Below are positions 26,236 to 34,572 of a stretch of DNA of 64,000 bases, one piece after another. The DNA is from Microbacterium sp. BH-3-3-3 (GTDB lineage Bacteria; Actinomycetota; Actinomycetes; Actinomycetales; Microbacteriaceae). The notes under the pieces are model-generated. The model did not search any database, was not told the origin of the DNA, and worked only from the letters and a program-made list of their open reading frames with translations. Numbering within the stretch: position 1 is the stretch's first letter; each line of letters begins with the position of its first letter. A program made the translations under genes and the position numbers. The stretch lies in assembly GCF_007679045.1 (NCBI RefSeq), contig NZ_VEFS01000002.1, positions 372,001 through 436,000 of the forward strand, written 5' to 3'.

Positions 26236-26500
26236 CGGCTGAGGCGGTCTGCGACCTCGCGGCCATCGAGGTACTTGTCGCCGATGTCCGTGAGGCCGGC
26301 CCGCTGCAGTAAGCGCTCCTTCTCATCCCGGGAGTCGAAGCACACGGCAAAGCAGAACTCGGAGTCGGTGGCGCGCTTGAAGCGGCCGGCTCTGTTCGCC
26401 CCATGTGTCGCTAAACTGACATAAGATCCATTATCGGCGTTGCCGTCTAGCGGCGCATTGCTAGTGCGTCTGCTGGATTGAGACGCTCGAGCTGAGGCGA
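26196..26500 (-). pseudogene. fragment of a mobile-element hypothetical protein
   Basis: A frame reading GNADNGSYVSLATHGANRAG, then CFAVCFDSRDEKERLLQRAG and DKYLDGREVADRL, has strong protein character, then runs out of family sequence and stops within the terminase frame. Proteins of this style occur in actinobacterial prophages and ICEs without a known role. No start codon was identified; the sequence begins just after a strong terminator hairpin. The two fragments overlap in different frames around 26196-26235. Confidence 0.45.
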
Positions 26501-26502
26501 GC

Positions 26503-26539
26503 GATGAACGGCCCCTCCAGGCAGGAGGGGCCGTTCATC
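26503..26539 (-). terminator. 16-bp perfect hairpin terminator
   Basis: GATGAACGGCCCCTCC (26503-26518) pairs exactly with GGAGGGGCCGTTCATC (26524-26539) around a 5-base loop. It lies 53 bp after the stop of the small membrane gene at 26593-26802 and probably ends the Rhs operon. Confidence 0.7.
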
Positions 26540-26592
26540 CGCAAGTGAGCTCGGGGCTGTACCGAAGGCTCGATACCGACCTCGAACGATAA

Positions 26593-26802
26593 CTATTTCT
26601 CGGCGTCCGCCTCAGAGGACGCATCATCCTGCGGCAAACCTCGTTCGGCCACTGCGCGGCGTGCCCAGAATAGAAGCGTCCCGGCGGCAATCCCGGTGAG
26701 GATCGCCGGCACCCACCATCCCGCGCCGGCGAATGCGATCGTCGCGGCGCCTAGAGGGATTACGCCAGCGATGTAGATGATCGATGCCTTGTCCATAGTC
26801 AC
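26593..26802 (-). CDS. 69-residue two-helix membrane protein downstream of Rhs
   Basis: Two membrane segments (IIYIAGVIPLGAATIAFAG and WWVPAILTGIAAGTLLFW) and an acidic tail rich in Asp, Ser and Glu. The start is GTG 26802 or ATG 26796. It is the second of two short membrane-protein genes after the Rhs gene and may belong to the same transcript (66-bp gap). It could be an immunity or accessory protein, but nothing in its sequence proves it. Confidence 0.55.
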   Translation of the reverse strand: MTMDKASIIYIAGVIPLGAATIAFAGAGWWVPAILTGIAAGTLLFWARRAVAERGLPQDDASSEADAEK

Positions 26803-26868
26803 AAAACGTTTGTCGTTGTCGACGTTGAACTATTCATACTTGAAGCGCAGGTCGATGGTGCAACGAGA

Positions 26869-27087
26869 TCAACCTTTGTTTCGCCTTTCATTAATCAAGA
26901 GCACCGCTATTAGTACGATGGCCGCTACCATTCCGAGCAGCCCAAATGCCCAGGTTGGCCAGCCGAGAAGGCGGTTTGCACCGACTTCCGGGCCGCTTGC
27001 ATCGCCGATGTTCGCGAAGAATATGAAAGCGCATAGCGCGCCGAGCAGTCCGAAGATGACCACCCCGCCCATAGTGTTTGACTTCAT
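26869..27087 (-). CDS. 72-residue two-helix membrane protein, candidate Rhs immunity
   Basis: Two hydrophobic segments (MGGVVIFGLLGALCAFIFFA and WAFGLLGMVAAIVLIAVLLI) and a basic end ERRNKG. ATG 27087 is preceded by AAGGAAAAA and lies only 8 bp after the Rhs stop codon, so the pair is tightly coupled. Polymorphic-toxin genes normally have their immunity gene in this position, and a membrane-active toxin would need a membrane immunity protein. This is inference from place and topology only. Confidence 0.6.
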   Translation of the reverse strand: MKSNTMGGVVIFGLLGALCAFIFFANIGDASGPEVGANRLLGWPTWAFGLLGMVAAIVLIAVLLINERRNKG

Positions 27088-27094
27088 TTTTTCC

Positions 27095-29475
27095 TTATGT
27101 AAATTGTCCGACAACGCCGTACGCGACACCGGTAGAGAGAGCAAGGCATCCAGCCCCGGCGATCAAGCCGAGACCACCGGTCAACCCGGCAGTTACACCT
27201 GCACAGATTACGCCCGTTAGCGTGCCTACAATCAGACCGGTCGCTTCCCCAGCTATCTGTTGTGGGTCGCCACTGTGGAGGGCTGCGGCCGCTCCCCCGA
27301 TGTCCCGTATCAACCCGAGGATGTCGAAGTAGCCAAGCCCGGCGTTCCCCGACGGATCAGTTATGTTTATCGGGTTTCCGCTGGCGTAGCCGTACGGGTT
27401 CTTTTCTTGGCCCGTCAGATCCATCTGCGTGAAGCGGGCCTGGCTAGCGTCGTAGTATCGCGAGCCAAATTTGTAAAACCCGCCGCCGAGGGACAGCTCG
27501 CCGATGTAGCGGAGTTGGTTTTCTGCGATGCGGGCGTTGGGTCCGGTGGCGCGTTCTTCGCCGTCGGGGCTGTAGCTGTAGCCGCCGAGGTAGCCGCCGC
27601 CGCTGTTGAATATGCCGACGACGGATCCGAGGTGGTCGGTGACGTAGTAGAACCGCTTGTTGTCGATGCTCTTGTACGACAGTGCCGCCCCTTCGGGGGT
27701 GCGGGTGTACCCCTGGTCGGTGGTCGATCCGTCGCTTCGGCGCATAAGCCCACCGGCTCCGTTGTCGAAGTTAAGGCCGGTGCCGTCGCCGTAGCGTTCG
27801 GTGTTGCCGACGGCGAAGTTGGTGTTCGCAACGCCTCCGAGGTAGCGCGTCTGGCTGCGGACACCGTAGCTGGAGGCGAAGCCTGACCCGTCGCGGGTCT
27901 GGTTGCCGGCGGCGTCGTAGGTCCAGGTCATGGTGTCGCCGGTGGCGGCGACGAGCTGGTTGGCGGCGTTGTAGGTGAAGTTCTTGTTCCCTGTGATGCC
28001 CGTGGACCCGGTGCGGGCCATGGAGGTGCGGTTGCCGTTGGCGTCGAAGGTGTATGCCCAGGACGCTGAGGTGGTCGACCCGGTCTTCTCGGTCGCGTTT
28101 GTCAGTCGGTTGCGGGAGTCGTACGCGTAGGTGGAGACGGCGCCGTCGGTGATGCCCTGCTCTTTGTAGGAGGTGCGGGTCTGCACGTTGGCGCGGTCAT
28201 CGCTGGTGCCGGGCTTGGCGTAGCTGTAGCCGATGTCGACGACAGTGGTGCCGGCCCAGGTTTTCGCGGTGATGCGTCCGGGGCGGCTGCCTGCGTCGCG
28301 CGCGGTTTCGATGGTGGCGTTGCCAGGCAGGATGCGCTTGGTCTCTGCTCCGTTGACGTCGTATTCGAAGAGGATGCAGCCGGAGTCATCCGGGTTCGGC
28401 GCCGTGCAGTTGGCGGCTCCGCCTTGGAGGACGGTGGTGAGCTGGTTGGCGGCGTCGTAGTTGTAACGCACCTGACCTGAGGCGTCGAGGTAGCTGGTGA
28501 TGTTGCCGACCTTGTCGTACGTGTACGTCGATTTCACGCCTGAGCGGGGCCCGGTTTCCTCGAGCAGACGGCCCTGGGTGTCGTAGGTGAAGGTGCGTGC
28601 CCCGCCGGCGGAGTCGGTGCGGGACTTTTCGAGCCCGTTGTCGTAGTACTCCATGGCGACGTTGGCGGTGTTGTGGAACGTCGTCAGCAGGGTCTTGTCG
28701 CGCACGTCGTACTGGTAAGAGGTGGTGTAACCGTTGCCGTCGGTGACGTATGCCACACGCCCGAGCGAGTCGTACGTGTACGCGGTCTCCCCCATCGGTG
28801 CCGGCGGGGTGACCTTTCGTAGATCGCCCTTGTTGTCGTAGAGGTAGCTGGTGACGTTGCCGTTGCCGTCCTTCGTGGTGCAGACCTGGCCGGCGAAGCC
28901 GCCGCAGGTGCCGTAGGTCTTCTCGAACTCCACCACGGGGTTGCTGCCGCTGGTGTCGGACTGCTTGGTTGGGTTGCCTGCGCTGTCGTACTCGTACTGC
29001 TTCTTGTTGCCCGCGTCATCTGTGGAGCACTTGGGCTGGAACGCCGTCCCCGTGTCGGGGGCGGAGCAGTTGGTGCCGATGGCGTACTGCGCCGCCGCGG
29101 CCGCGCCGGTAGGAAGCTGAGCTCCGGTGCGGTTGTTCGACCCGTCGTACGTGTACGTGGTCTGACCGGTGCCGAAGGCATCGGTGGTGGTGGCAATGTC
29201 GTTGTTTGCTGTCCAAGACTGCGACCGCCCGCGTCCGAGCGCGTCCTTGGTGTTGGTCACCTTGCCGGTGTTGTCGTAGGCGTAGGCGGATGCGTTCCCG
29301 TTGGCATCCGTCACTACCGTTCGACCGAACGAGTAGGCGAAGGTGGTGTCGATGCCCGGCTGTTGCGCGACCTTCGTCACACGGTGTGAGGAGTCGTACG
29401 TGAACGTCACCGTCGTCGTTGCCCCGGCGGCCCCTGCGACGGGGAACACCATGGTGGAGATGCGGCCGGTGGCGT
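27095..29475 (-). pseudogene. Rhs/YD-repeat protein, 5'-truncated, with hydrophobic C-terminal tip
   Basis: More than 790 codons with many YD repeats (YDSSHRVTKV, YDNKGDLRKV, YDAANQLTTV, YDSRNRLTNAT), then the conserved core end YYVTDHLGSVVG, RYYDASQARFTQMD and NPINITDPSG. After DPSG there are 83 residues of variable tip, rich in Gly and Ala with GxxxG spacing (GLIVGTLTGVICAGVTAG). No nuclease or other toxin motif is seen, so the tip may be membrane-active or only the translocation part. The N-terminus, with any secretion signal, is lost at about 29475 where the split host gene resumes. ATG 29452 could start a shorter product. Confidence 0.75.
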
Positions 29476-29849
29476 TGCTGCAGTACCGAGCGGGTGGTCG
29501 CCGCCGTCTGCACGATCGCGACGACCTGAACGATCACGAGCCCGCCCAGCGCGGCGAATGATCGGGCCAGGCCCGGACGCGACCGGCGCGCGCGGGCGAT
29601 GATCCCGGCGAAGACGCCCCCGACGACGAGCAGCACGATGATCGTCGTGATCGCGTACTGACTGTAGGGCAGCATCACGAAGGGCCCGACCTTCGCGGGA
29701 TCCTGCCCCTCGCCCAGGTTCTGCAGCGGCAGGAACGGCCCGGTCAGCAACCAGGGCAGCAGACCCGCCACGCCGCCCGCCGCCCCAGCAGCACGAACCA
29801 CGCAGTGCCCGTTCGTCGGCGCAGGTCGGTGTCGTCGTCCATGAGGCCC
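29476..29849 (-). pseudogene. 5' part of the split membrane-protein gene, with frameshift
   Basis: Starts MDDDTDLRRRTGTAWFVLLG at ATG 29849, then a one-base loss in a G/C run near 29779-29793 shifts the frame and leads to a stop. The continuation AAGGVAGLLPWLLTGPFLPL in the next frame is clearly the same protein, carrying two or three membrane helices to AIVQTAATTRSVLQQ. There it joins the Rhs sequence. The rest of the protein resumes at 7360 downwards. The gene is therefore dead twice over, by frameshift and by insertion; the frameshift could also be a sequencing error. Confidence 0.65.
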
Positions 29850-30053
29850 CCGTCTCGGTCGATGCTCCGACGCTATCGGAGCGACGCGGGCGCATCGTGT
29901 CGCCGAGCCGTCGCCGCCACCTGGCACGCGCGGCGGCGGCCTTCTCCACAGTGGGCGATCGGGTGCATTCGTGCACAGTCTCACGACAGCTGCCCGCGGG
30001 CAGCCCGCACCGTGATCTACAGTCGGGGCATCTCATCGTGAAAGGACCGGGCC

Positions 30054-30464
30054 ATGGAGACGATCCCCCTGCTGTCGACAGCGATCGGATTGCTCGTCAC
30101 CGGTTCGGCGACCATCCTCGGGGGCACGAAGTGGATGATCGGTCGTGTCGGACACCGCACCGACGCGCGCTTCGCCGAAGTCGGCGCACGCTTCGACCAG
30201 ATGGACGCGCGCTTCGACCGGATGGACGCGCGCTTCGATCGGATGGACGAGCGCATGGACCGGGCCGATGCCCGTTCCGCAATCCATGACGAATCCCTCG
30301 TCGGCCTCAAGCTCGACCTCGCGCGCTTCGAAGCGCGCACGGACGAGCGCTTCGTCGCCGTGGGCGCGCGCTTCATCGCCGTGAGTGAATCCCTCGCCGA
30401 GATCCGAACGACGGTGGCCCGCCTCGAGGGCCCCCACCCGCCGTTCCTCATCGCGCGCGGGTGA
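30054..30464 (+). CDS. membrane-anchored coiled-coil protein with internal repeats
   Basis: A 136-residue protein. One N-terminal hydrophobic segment (LLSTAIGLLVTGSATILGG) is followed by a coiled coil made of seven-residue units: ARFAEVG, ARFDQMD, ARFDRMD, ARFDRMD, ERMDRAD, and later ERFVAVG, ARFIAVS. The DNA shows near-identical 21-bp units here, so repeat number may vary. ATG with GAAAGGACC ribosome site. Similar short proteins are common and of unknown role, perhaps scaffolding at the membrane. Confidence 0.65.
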   Translation: METIPLLSTAIGLLVTGSATILGGTKWMIGRVGHRTDARFAEVGARFDQMDARFDRMDARFDRMDERMDRADARSAIHDESLVGLKLDLARFEARTDERFVAVGARFIAVSESLAEIRTTVARLEGPHPPFLIARG

Positions 30465-30498
30465 GCGGCGAAGCCGGGGGAACCCGCGCACGAACGAC

Positions 30499-30528
30499 GG
30501 ATGCCGAGGCCCCGGGGCCCCGGCATCC
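30499..30528. terminator. bidirectional terminator between convergent genes
   Basis: GGATGCCGAGGCC pairs with GGCCCCGGCATCC, followed by GGTCTCTT on the plus side. It lies 17 bp before the dps stop codon and 35 bp after the coiled-coil gene, serving both. Confidence 0.6.
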
Positions 30529-30545
30529 GGTCTCTTCTGCGTGTG

Positions 30546-31106
30546 TTACGACTTGCGGGCGACGCGGTTCTCGGCGCTGACCATCCACGACAGCTGCTCG
30601 AGGCGCTCGAGCACACCGTGCAGGATGTCGGCGCTCGTGGGGTCTTCGTCGTCGACGTCGTCGTGCACCTCGCGGACGGTGCCGACCGTCGCGTCGAGAC
30701 GCTGGGTGATGAGGTCGATGACCTCCGACGTGTCGACCTCGCCCTGGGGGAACTCCGGCAGGGTGGTGGTCTCGGCGATGGTGTCGCTGCGGCCGTCGGG
30801 CAGGGCGTGCAGAGCGCGCATGCGCTCGGCGACCTCGTCGCTGAACTCACGTGCGGCGTCGATGATCTCATCGAGCTGCAGGTGCGTGTCGCGGAAGTTC
30901 TTGCCGACGACGTTCCAGTGGGCCTGCTTTCCCTGGATCGACAGCTCGATCAGGTCGACGAGCACGGCCTGCAGCGAGTCGGTCAGCTTCTCCGACGCCT
31001 GGAAGCCCTTCTCGGCGTTCTGCTCGTCGGTGGTCTCGGGACCGCTGCCTCCGCGCGCGGGGCGACGACGGTTCTTGGTGGGGGCGTCCTTGGTGGTAGT
31101 GGACAT
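30546..31106 (-). CDS. dps: Dps-family DNA-protection ferritin
   Basis: A 186-residue protein with a basic, disordered N-terminal tail (TTTKDAPTKNRRRPARGG) that can bind DNA and a four-helix Dps core. Core landmarks are the ferroxidase His in GKQAHWNVVG, the helix THLQLDEIIDAAREFSDEVAERM, and VHDDVDDEDPTSADIL. It sequesters iron and protects DNA during oxidative or stationary-phase stress. ATG 31106 has a GAAAGGAAC ribosome site 7 bp upstream. Neighbouring stress-type genes suggest co-regulation. Confidence 0.9.
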   Translation of the reverse strand: MSTTTKDAPTKNRRRPARGGSGPETTDEQNAEKGFQASEKLTDSLQAVLVDLIELSIQGKQAHWNVVGKNFRDTHLQLDEIIDAAREFSDEVAERMRALHALPDGRSDTIAETTTLPEFPQGEVDTSEVIDLITQRLDATVGTVREVHDDVDDEDPTSADILHGVLERLEQLSWMVSAENRVARKS

Positions 31107-31266
31107 GCGCGTTCCTTTCACTCACGGTCGATATCGACGCTAGGCGCGACGCACGCACTCGCAGCGGGGGTTGCGGGGGTTGCGAAGCCGGGGTACCGCC
31201 GATCGCCTCTAGCCGTTCACCCGGGGATCGACAACCCCGGCTCCGTGCCGCCGCCGCGTTCCTAGC

Positions 31267-33084
31267 GTGAGAGTCGTGCCATTGCATCCGCCCTCGCCCT
31301 CTCGCCCCCTTCGCGACTACGCCGCGATCGGCGATGGCCGCACGGTCGCCCTGATCGGCCTCGACGGCTCGGTCGACTGGTTGCCGCTGCCCAACATCCA
31401 CTCGCGGCCCGTGTTCGCGCGCCTCGTCGACGAGTCGTCCGGCGGCTGCATCGAGCTCGCCCCGGTCGGGGAGTACACCGTCACCCGTCGTTACATCCCG
31501 CGCACGAACGTGCTCGAGACGACGTTCACGACCGACACCGGGGTCGCCACGGTCACCGACGCGATGGTCACCGGCATCGCCGGTCGCCTGCCGTGGGCGG
31601 AACTCGCCCGCCGCGTCGACGGCGTGAAGGGCGAGGTCGAGTTCGCTTGGTGCGTGCAGCCCGGCACCATGCTGCGCTCCGCCGCCCCCTGGACAGAGCG
31701 CATCGACGGCTTCTCGATCATGCGCATCGGCCACGTGTCGCTCGCAGTGACGGGTCACGAGCACGGTCTTCACGGTGATCCGGATGCCGGGAACGAGAGT
31801 ATCGACGGCGGTTTCACGACCGAGAAGGGGTCGCGTCACCTGCTGGTGATCGCCGCGACCGAGGGGGAGCCCTTGCGCGTCCCCGACGCGCAGAACGTCG
31901 ACCGCGGGATCGACCGCACCATCGGCGGCTGGGAGATGTGGTCGGACGAGTTCTCGTACGACGGTCCCTGGGTCGACGACGTGCAGCGCAGCGCCCTCGC
32001 CCTCAAGCTCCTGCTGTTCAGCCCGACCGGTGCGATCGCGGCCGCGGCGACGACGTCGCTGCCCGAGAACCCGCGTGGGGGGAAGAATTGGGACTACCGC
32101 TACGCCTGGGTGCGCGACCTCGCCTACACCGCGCACGCCTGGGTCGGTTTCGGCCTGCGCGAAGAGACGCACGCCGCGATCTCGTGGCTGCTGCGCACGA
32201 TCCGCAAGAACGGCCCCGAAGTACAGGTGATGTACACCCTCGACGGCGACGCCGAGATCGGGCTCGAGAAGCACCAGGTGCCGGGATGGAACGGCAACCA
32301 GCCCGTCGTCACCGGCAACCCCGCGCAGGGGCAGCTGCAGCTCGGCGTCTACGGCGACCTCATCGCCCTCTGTCGCACCTACGTCGAGGCCGGCAACCGC
32401 CTCGACATCCAGACCGGGCGTCTGCTCGCCGACGTCGCCGACCGCACGTGCGACCTGTGGCGTCTCGAGGATTCGGGCATGTGGGAGCTCCCCGAGCTGC
32501 GGCATTACACCTCGTCGAAGATGGGCTGCTGGAAGGCGCTCGACGATGCGCAGTGGCTCGCCACCGGCGGCCACATCCCCGACAACGGCGACCGCTGGCG
32601 CGCCGAGCGTGACCGCATCCATCACTGGGTCGGGGAGCACTGCTGGTCGGAAGACCTGCAGACCTACACGCTCGCCCCCGGCAGCGAAGACCTCGACGCC
32701 TCGGTGCTGCTGCACGCTCCGACGGGCTTCGACCGGGGCGAGCGCATGTCGAAGACGGTGGATGCCATCACCGAGCGCCTCACGACCGAGAACCACCTCG
32801 TCTACCGCTACACCGGCATGGACCAGGAGGAGCACACCTTCGTCGCGTGCGCCTTCTGGCGGGCGACCGCCCTGGCCTGCGTCGGCCGGCACGCCGAGGC
32901 GATCGAGGCCATGGATTCCCTCGTCGCCCAGGGCAACGACGTCGGGATCTACTCCGAGATGATCGCCGAAGACGACGGCGCCTTCTGGGGCAACCTCCCG
33001 CAGGCACTCAGCCATCTCGCCCTCATCAACGCCGCCCTCGTCATCCGCGAGGTGGTCGACCCCGCCGACCTCGGCGGTCACTGA
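31267..33084 (+). CDS. GH15-family glycoside hydrolase (glucoamylase/trehalase-like)
   Basis: A 605-residue cytoplasmic protein with the actinobacterial GH15 layout: an N-terminal beta-sandwich (LRDYAAIGDGRTVALIGLDG, then WLPLPNIHSRPVF) and an (alpha/alpha)6 barrel with the motif GGKNWDYRYAWVRDLAY at about 268-284 carrying catalytic-region acids. The second glutamate region is near MYTLDGD and EDDGAFWG. Members include trehalases and glucan hydrolases; the sequence alone does not decide. GTG 31267 or 31276 are both possible starts. The SDR gene follows 54 bp later in the same direction. Confidence 0.82.
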   Translation: MRVVPLHPPSPSRPLRDYAAIGDGRTVALIGLDGSVDWLPLPNIHSRPVFARLVDESSGGCIELAPVGEYTVTRRYIPRTNVLETTFTTDTGVATVTDAMVTGIAGRLPWAELARRVDGVKGEVEFAWCVQPGTMLRSAAPWTERIDGFSIMRIGHVSLAVTGHEHGLHGDPDAGNESIDGGFTTEKGSRHLLVIAATEGEPLRVPDAQNVDRGIDRTIGGWEMWSDEFSYDGPWVDDVQRSALALKLLLFSPTGAIAAAATTSLPENPRGGKNWDYRYAWVRDLAYTAHAWVGFGLREETHAAISWLLRTIRKNGPEVQVMYTLDGDAEIGLEKHQVPGWNGNQPVVTGNPAQGQLQLGVYGDLIALCRTYVEAGNRLDIQTGRLLADVADRTCDLWRLEDSGMWELPELRHYTSSKMGCWKALDDAQWLATGGHIPDNGDRWRAERDRIHHWVGEHCWSEDLQTYTLAPGSEDLDASVLLHAPTGFDRGERMSKTVDAITERLTTENHLVYRYTGMDQEEHTFVACAFWRATALACVGRHAEAIEAMDSLVAQGNDVGIYSEMIAEDDGAFWGNLPQALSHLALINAALVIREVVDPADLGGH

Positions 33085-33138
33085 TCCTCCACCGGGGCCT
33101 CCGGTCCCGGCATCCACCCCCCCCTGAAAGGACTCGCC

Positions 33139-34032
33139 ATGAGCACGCAGTACACGTTCACCGACCCGTCGAAGCTGTACGCCGACATCGACCCGCAGTC
33201 GCAGGACCAGAAGGAGCCCGGCCTCGACGCCGAGCTGACGCCCAAGGCCAAGTTGGGTGAGGACACCTACGTCGGCACCGAGCGCCTCAAGGGCCGCAAG
33301 GCCCTGATCACGGGCGCCGACTCGGGCATCGGTGCCGCCACCGCGATCGCCTTCGCCCGCGAGGGCGCCTCGGTCGCGATGTCGTACCTGCCGCAGGAGA
33401 AGGAGGATGCCGACCGCATCGCCGGGATCCTCCGCGAAGCCGGTGCCACGGTCGTGCAGATCCCCGGCGACCTGCGCGAGCGCGAGTACGCCCGCACGCT
33501 CGTGAAGGAGGCGGTCGAGGGCCTCGGCGGCCTCGACATCGTCGTCAACAACGGCGGCAAGCAGATCTTCAACGAAGACGTCACCACCCTGACCGACGAG
33601 CAGTTCGACGACACGTTCAAGACCAACGTCTACGCGATGTTCTGGATCTGCAAAGAGGCCGTGCCGCACCTGAAGCCCGGTTCGACGATCATCAACACGA
33701 CCTCGATCCAGGCCTACTCGCCGGCGCCGATCCTCGTGGACTACGCCTCGACCAAGGCGACCATCAACACCTTCACGAAGGCGCTCGGTCAGCAGCTCGC
33801 CCCCAAGGGCATCCGCGTCAACGCCGTGGCTCCCGGCCCCATCTGGACCCCGCTCCAGGTCACCGACGGTCAGCCCGACGAAAAGGTCGACGAGTTCGGC
33901 GAGGAGACCCCTCTCGGTCGCATGGGCCAGCCGGCCGAGCTCGCCCCGGCGTACGTCTACCTCGCTTCGGCGGAGTCGAGCTACGTGATCGGCGAGACGC
34001 TCAACGTCAACGGCGGCATGCCCACGCCGTAA
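33139..34032 (+). CDS. SDR oxidoreductase, YhdF/general-stress type
   Basis: A 297-residue short-chain dehydrogenase with the 40-residue N-terminal extension typical of the GSP39/YhdF subgroup (DPSKLYADIDPQSQDQKEPG). The cofactor motif is TGADSGIG, NNGG stands for NNAG, and the catalytic Ser, Tyr and Lys lie in NTTSIQAYSP and DYASTK. It probably reduces carbonyls with NAD(P)H under stress. A GAAAGGACTC ribosome site precedes the ATG. It follows the GH15 gene and ends in a good terminator. Confidence 0.88.
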   Translation: MSTQYTFTDPSKLYADIDPQSQDQKEPGLDAELTPKAKLGEDTYVGTERLKGRKALITGADSGIGAATAIAFAREGASVAMSYLPQEKEDADRIAGILREAGATVVQIPGDLREREYARTLVKEAVEGLGGLDIVVNNGGKQIFNEDVTTLTDEQFDDTFKTNVYAMFWICKEAVPHLKPGSTIINTTSIQAYSPAPILVDYASTKATINTFTKALGQQLAPKGIRVNAVAPGPIWTPLQVTDGQPDEKVDEFGEETPLGRMGQPAELAPAYVYLASAESSYVIGETLNVNGGMPTP

Positions 34033-34047
34033 GCGTCGTGCGCAGAG

Positions 34048-34080
34048 AGGGCCGTCGTCCGGGGTTCGGACGGCGGCCCT
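34048..34080 (+). terminator. Rho-independent-like terminator after SDR gene
   Basis: AGGGCCGTCGTCCG (34048-34061) pairs with CGGACGGCGGCCCT (34067-34080), one mismatch, with a 5-base loop, 16 bp after the stop codon. CCGTCGTT follows. Confidence 0.65.
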
Positions 34081-34099
34081 CCGTCGTTCGCGGAGCGCA

Positions 34100-34572
34100 G
34101 GTGGCTGAGCCTGTCGAAGCCTCCGGTCCCTTCGACGGGCTCAGGGACCTCGCTCCGGCAGATGGTGCGAAGCGGGGCGTAGGTGGCTGAGCCTGTCGAA
34201 GCCTGCGGTCCCTTCGACGGGCTCAGGGACCTCGCTACGGCAGGTGGTGCGGGGCGGGGCGTAGGTGGCTGAGCCTGTCGAAGCCTCCGGTCCCTTCGAC
34301 GGGCTCAGGGATCTCGCTCCGGCAGGTGGTGCGGGGCGGGGCGCAGGTGGCTGAGCCTGTCGAAGCCTCCGGTCCCTTCGACGGGCTCAGGGACCTCGCT
34401 CCGGCAGGTGGTGCGGGGCGGGGCGCAGGTGGCTGAGCCTGTCGAAGCCTCCGGTCCCTTCGACAGGCTCAGGGACCTCGCTCCGGCAGATGGTGCGAAG
34501 CGGGGCGTAGGTGGCTGAGCCTGTCGAAGCCTCCGGTCCCTTCGACGGGCTCAGGGATCTCGCTCCGGCAGG
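34100..34572. repeat. 82-bp tandem array, six copies, each with a hairpin
   Basis: Units start at 34100, 34182, 34264, 34346, 34428 and 34510, an exact 82-bp period; the last is incomplete. Each contains GGTGGCTGAGCCTGTCGAAG and, 11 bases on, TTCGACGGGCTCAGG, which together form a stem of about 15 bp. The rest of the unit is ACCTCGCTCCGGCAG followed by a G-rich spacer. Copies differ at few positions. The array fills the whole space between the SDR terminator and the stop codon of the convergent GNAT gene. Its core is the same as in the arrays at 4050 and 39728. Confidence 0.93.

Larger units (their letters stand above)
7361..29475. mobile_element. about 22-kb mosaic genomic island inserted in a membrane-protein gene
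   Basis: The borders are set by the two halves of the split membrane-protein gene. Inside are pieces of an actinobacterial integrative conjugative element (VirB4-, SCO6880-, VirD4-like and relaxase fragments plus a relaxase accessory gene), a phage terminase fragment, a truncated Rhs gene, orphan enzyme fragments and an intact 10-kb sugar locus. Most fragments on the flanks are sharply truncated and abut each other with no linker. I found no intact integrase, transposase or obvious target-site duplication. The island could be a decayed element rebuilt by illegitimate joining, or in part an assembly chimera. Confidence 0.6.

Noticed and set aside
26405-26435. Possible Tn3-family terminal repeat (TTATGTCAGTTTAGC-like)
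   Set aside because: The words lie within a frame that reads as protein (GSYVSLATHGANRAG), and no second end or transposase is present.
29407-30036. A 209-codon Arg/Gly-rich minus-strand gene
   Set aside because: It is an off-frame reading of the frameshifted 5' half of the split membrane-protein gene.
30868-33669. Long minus-strand frame opposite GH15 and SDR genes
   Set aside because: Shadow frame without motifs; both plus-strand genes have complete catalytic motifs and ribosome sites.
34100-34572. CRISPR array
   Set aside because: The period is regular but all of each unit is repeated, with no variable spacers, and no cas genes are near.
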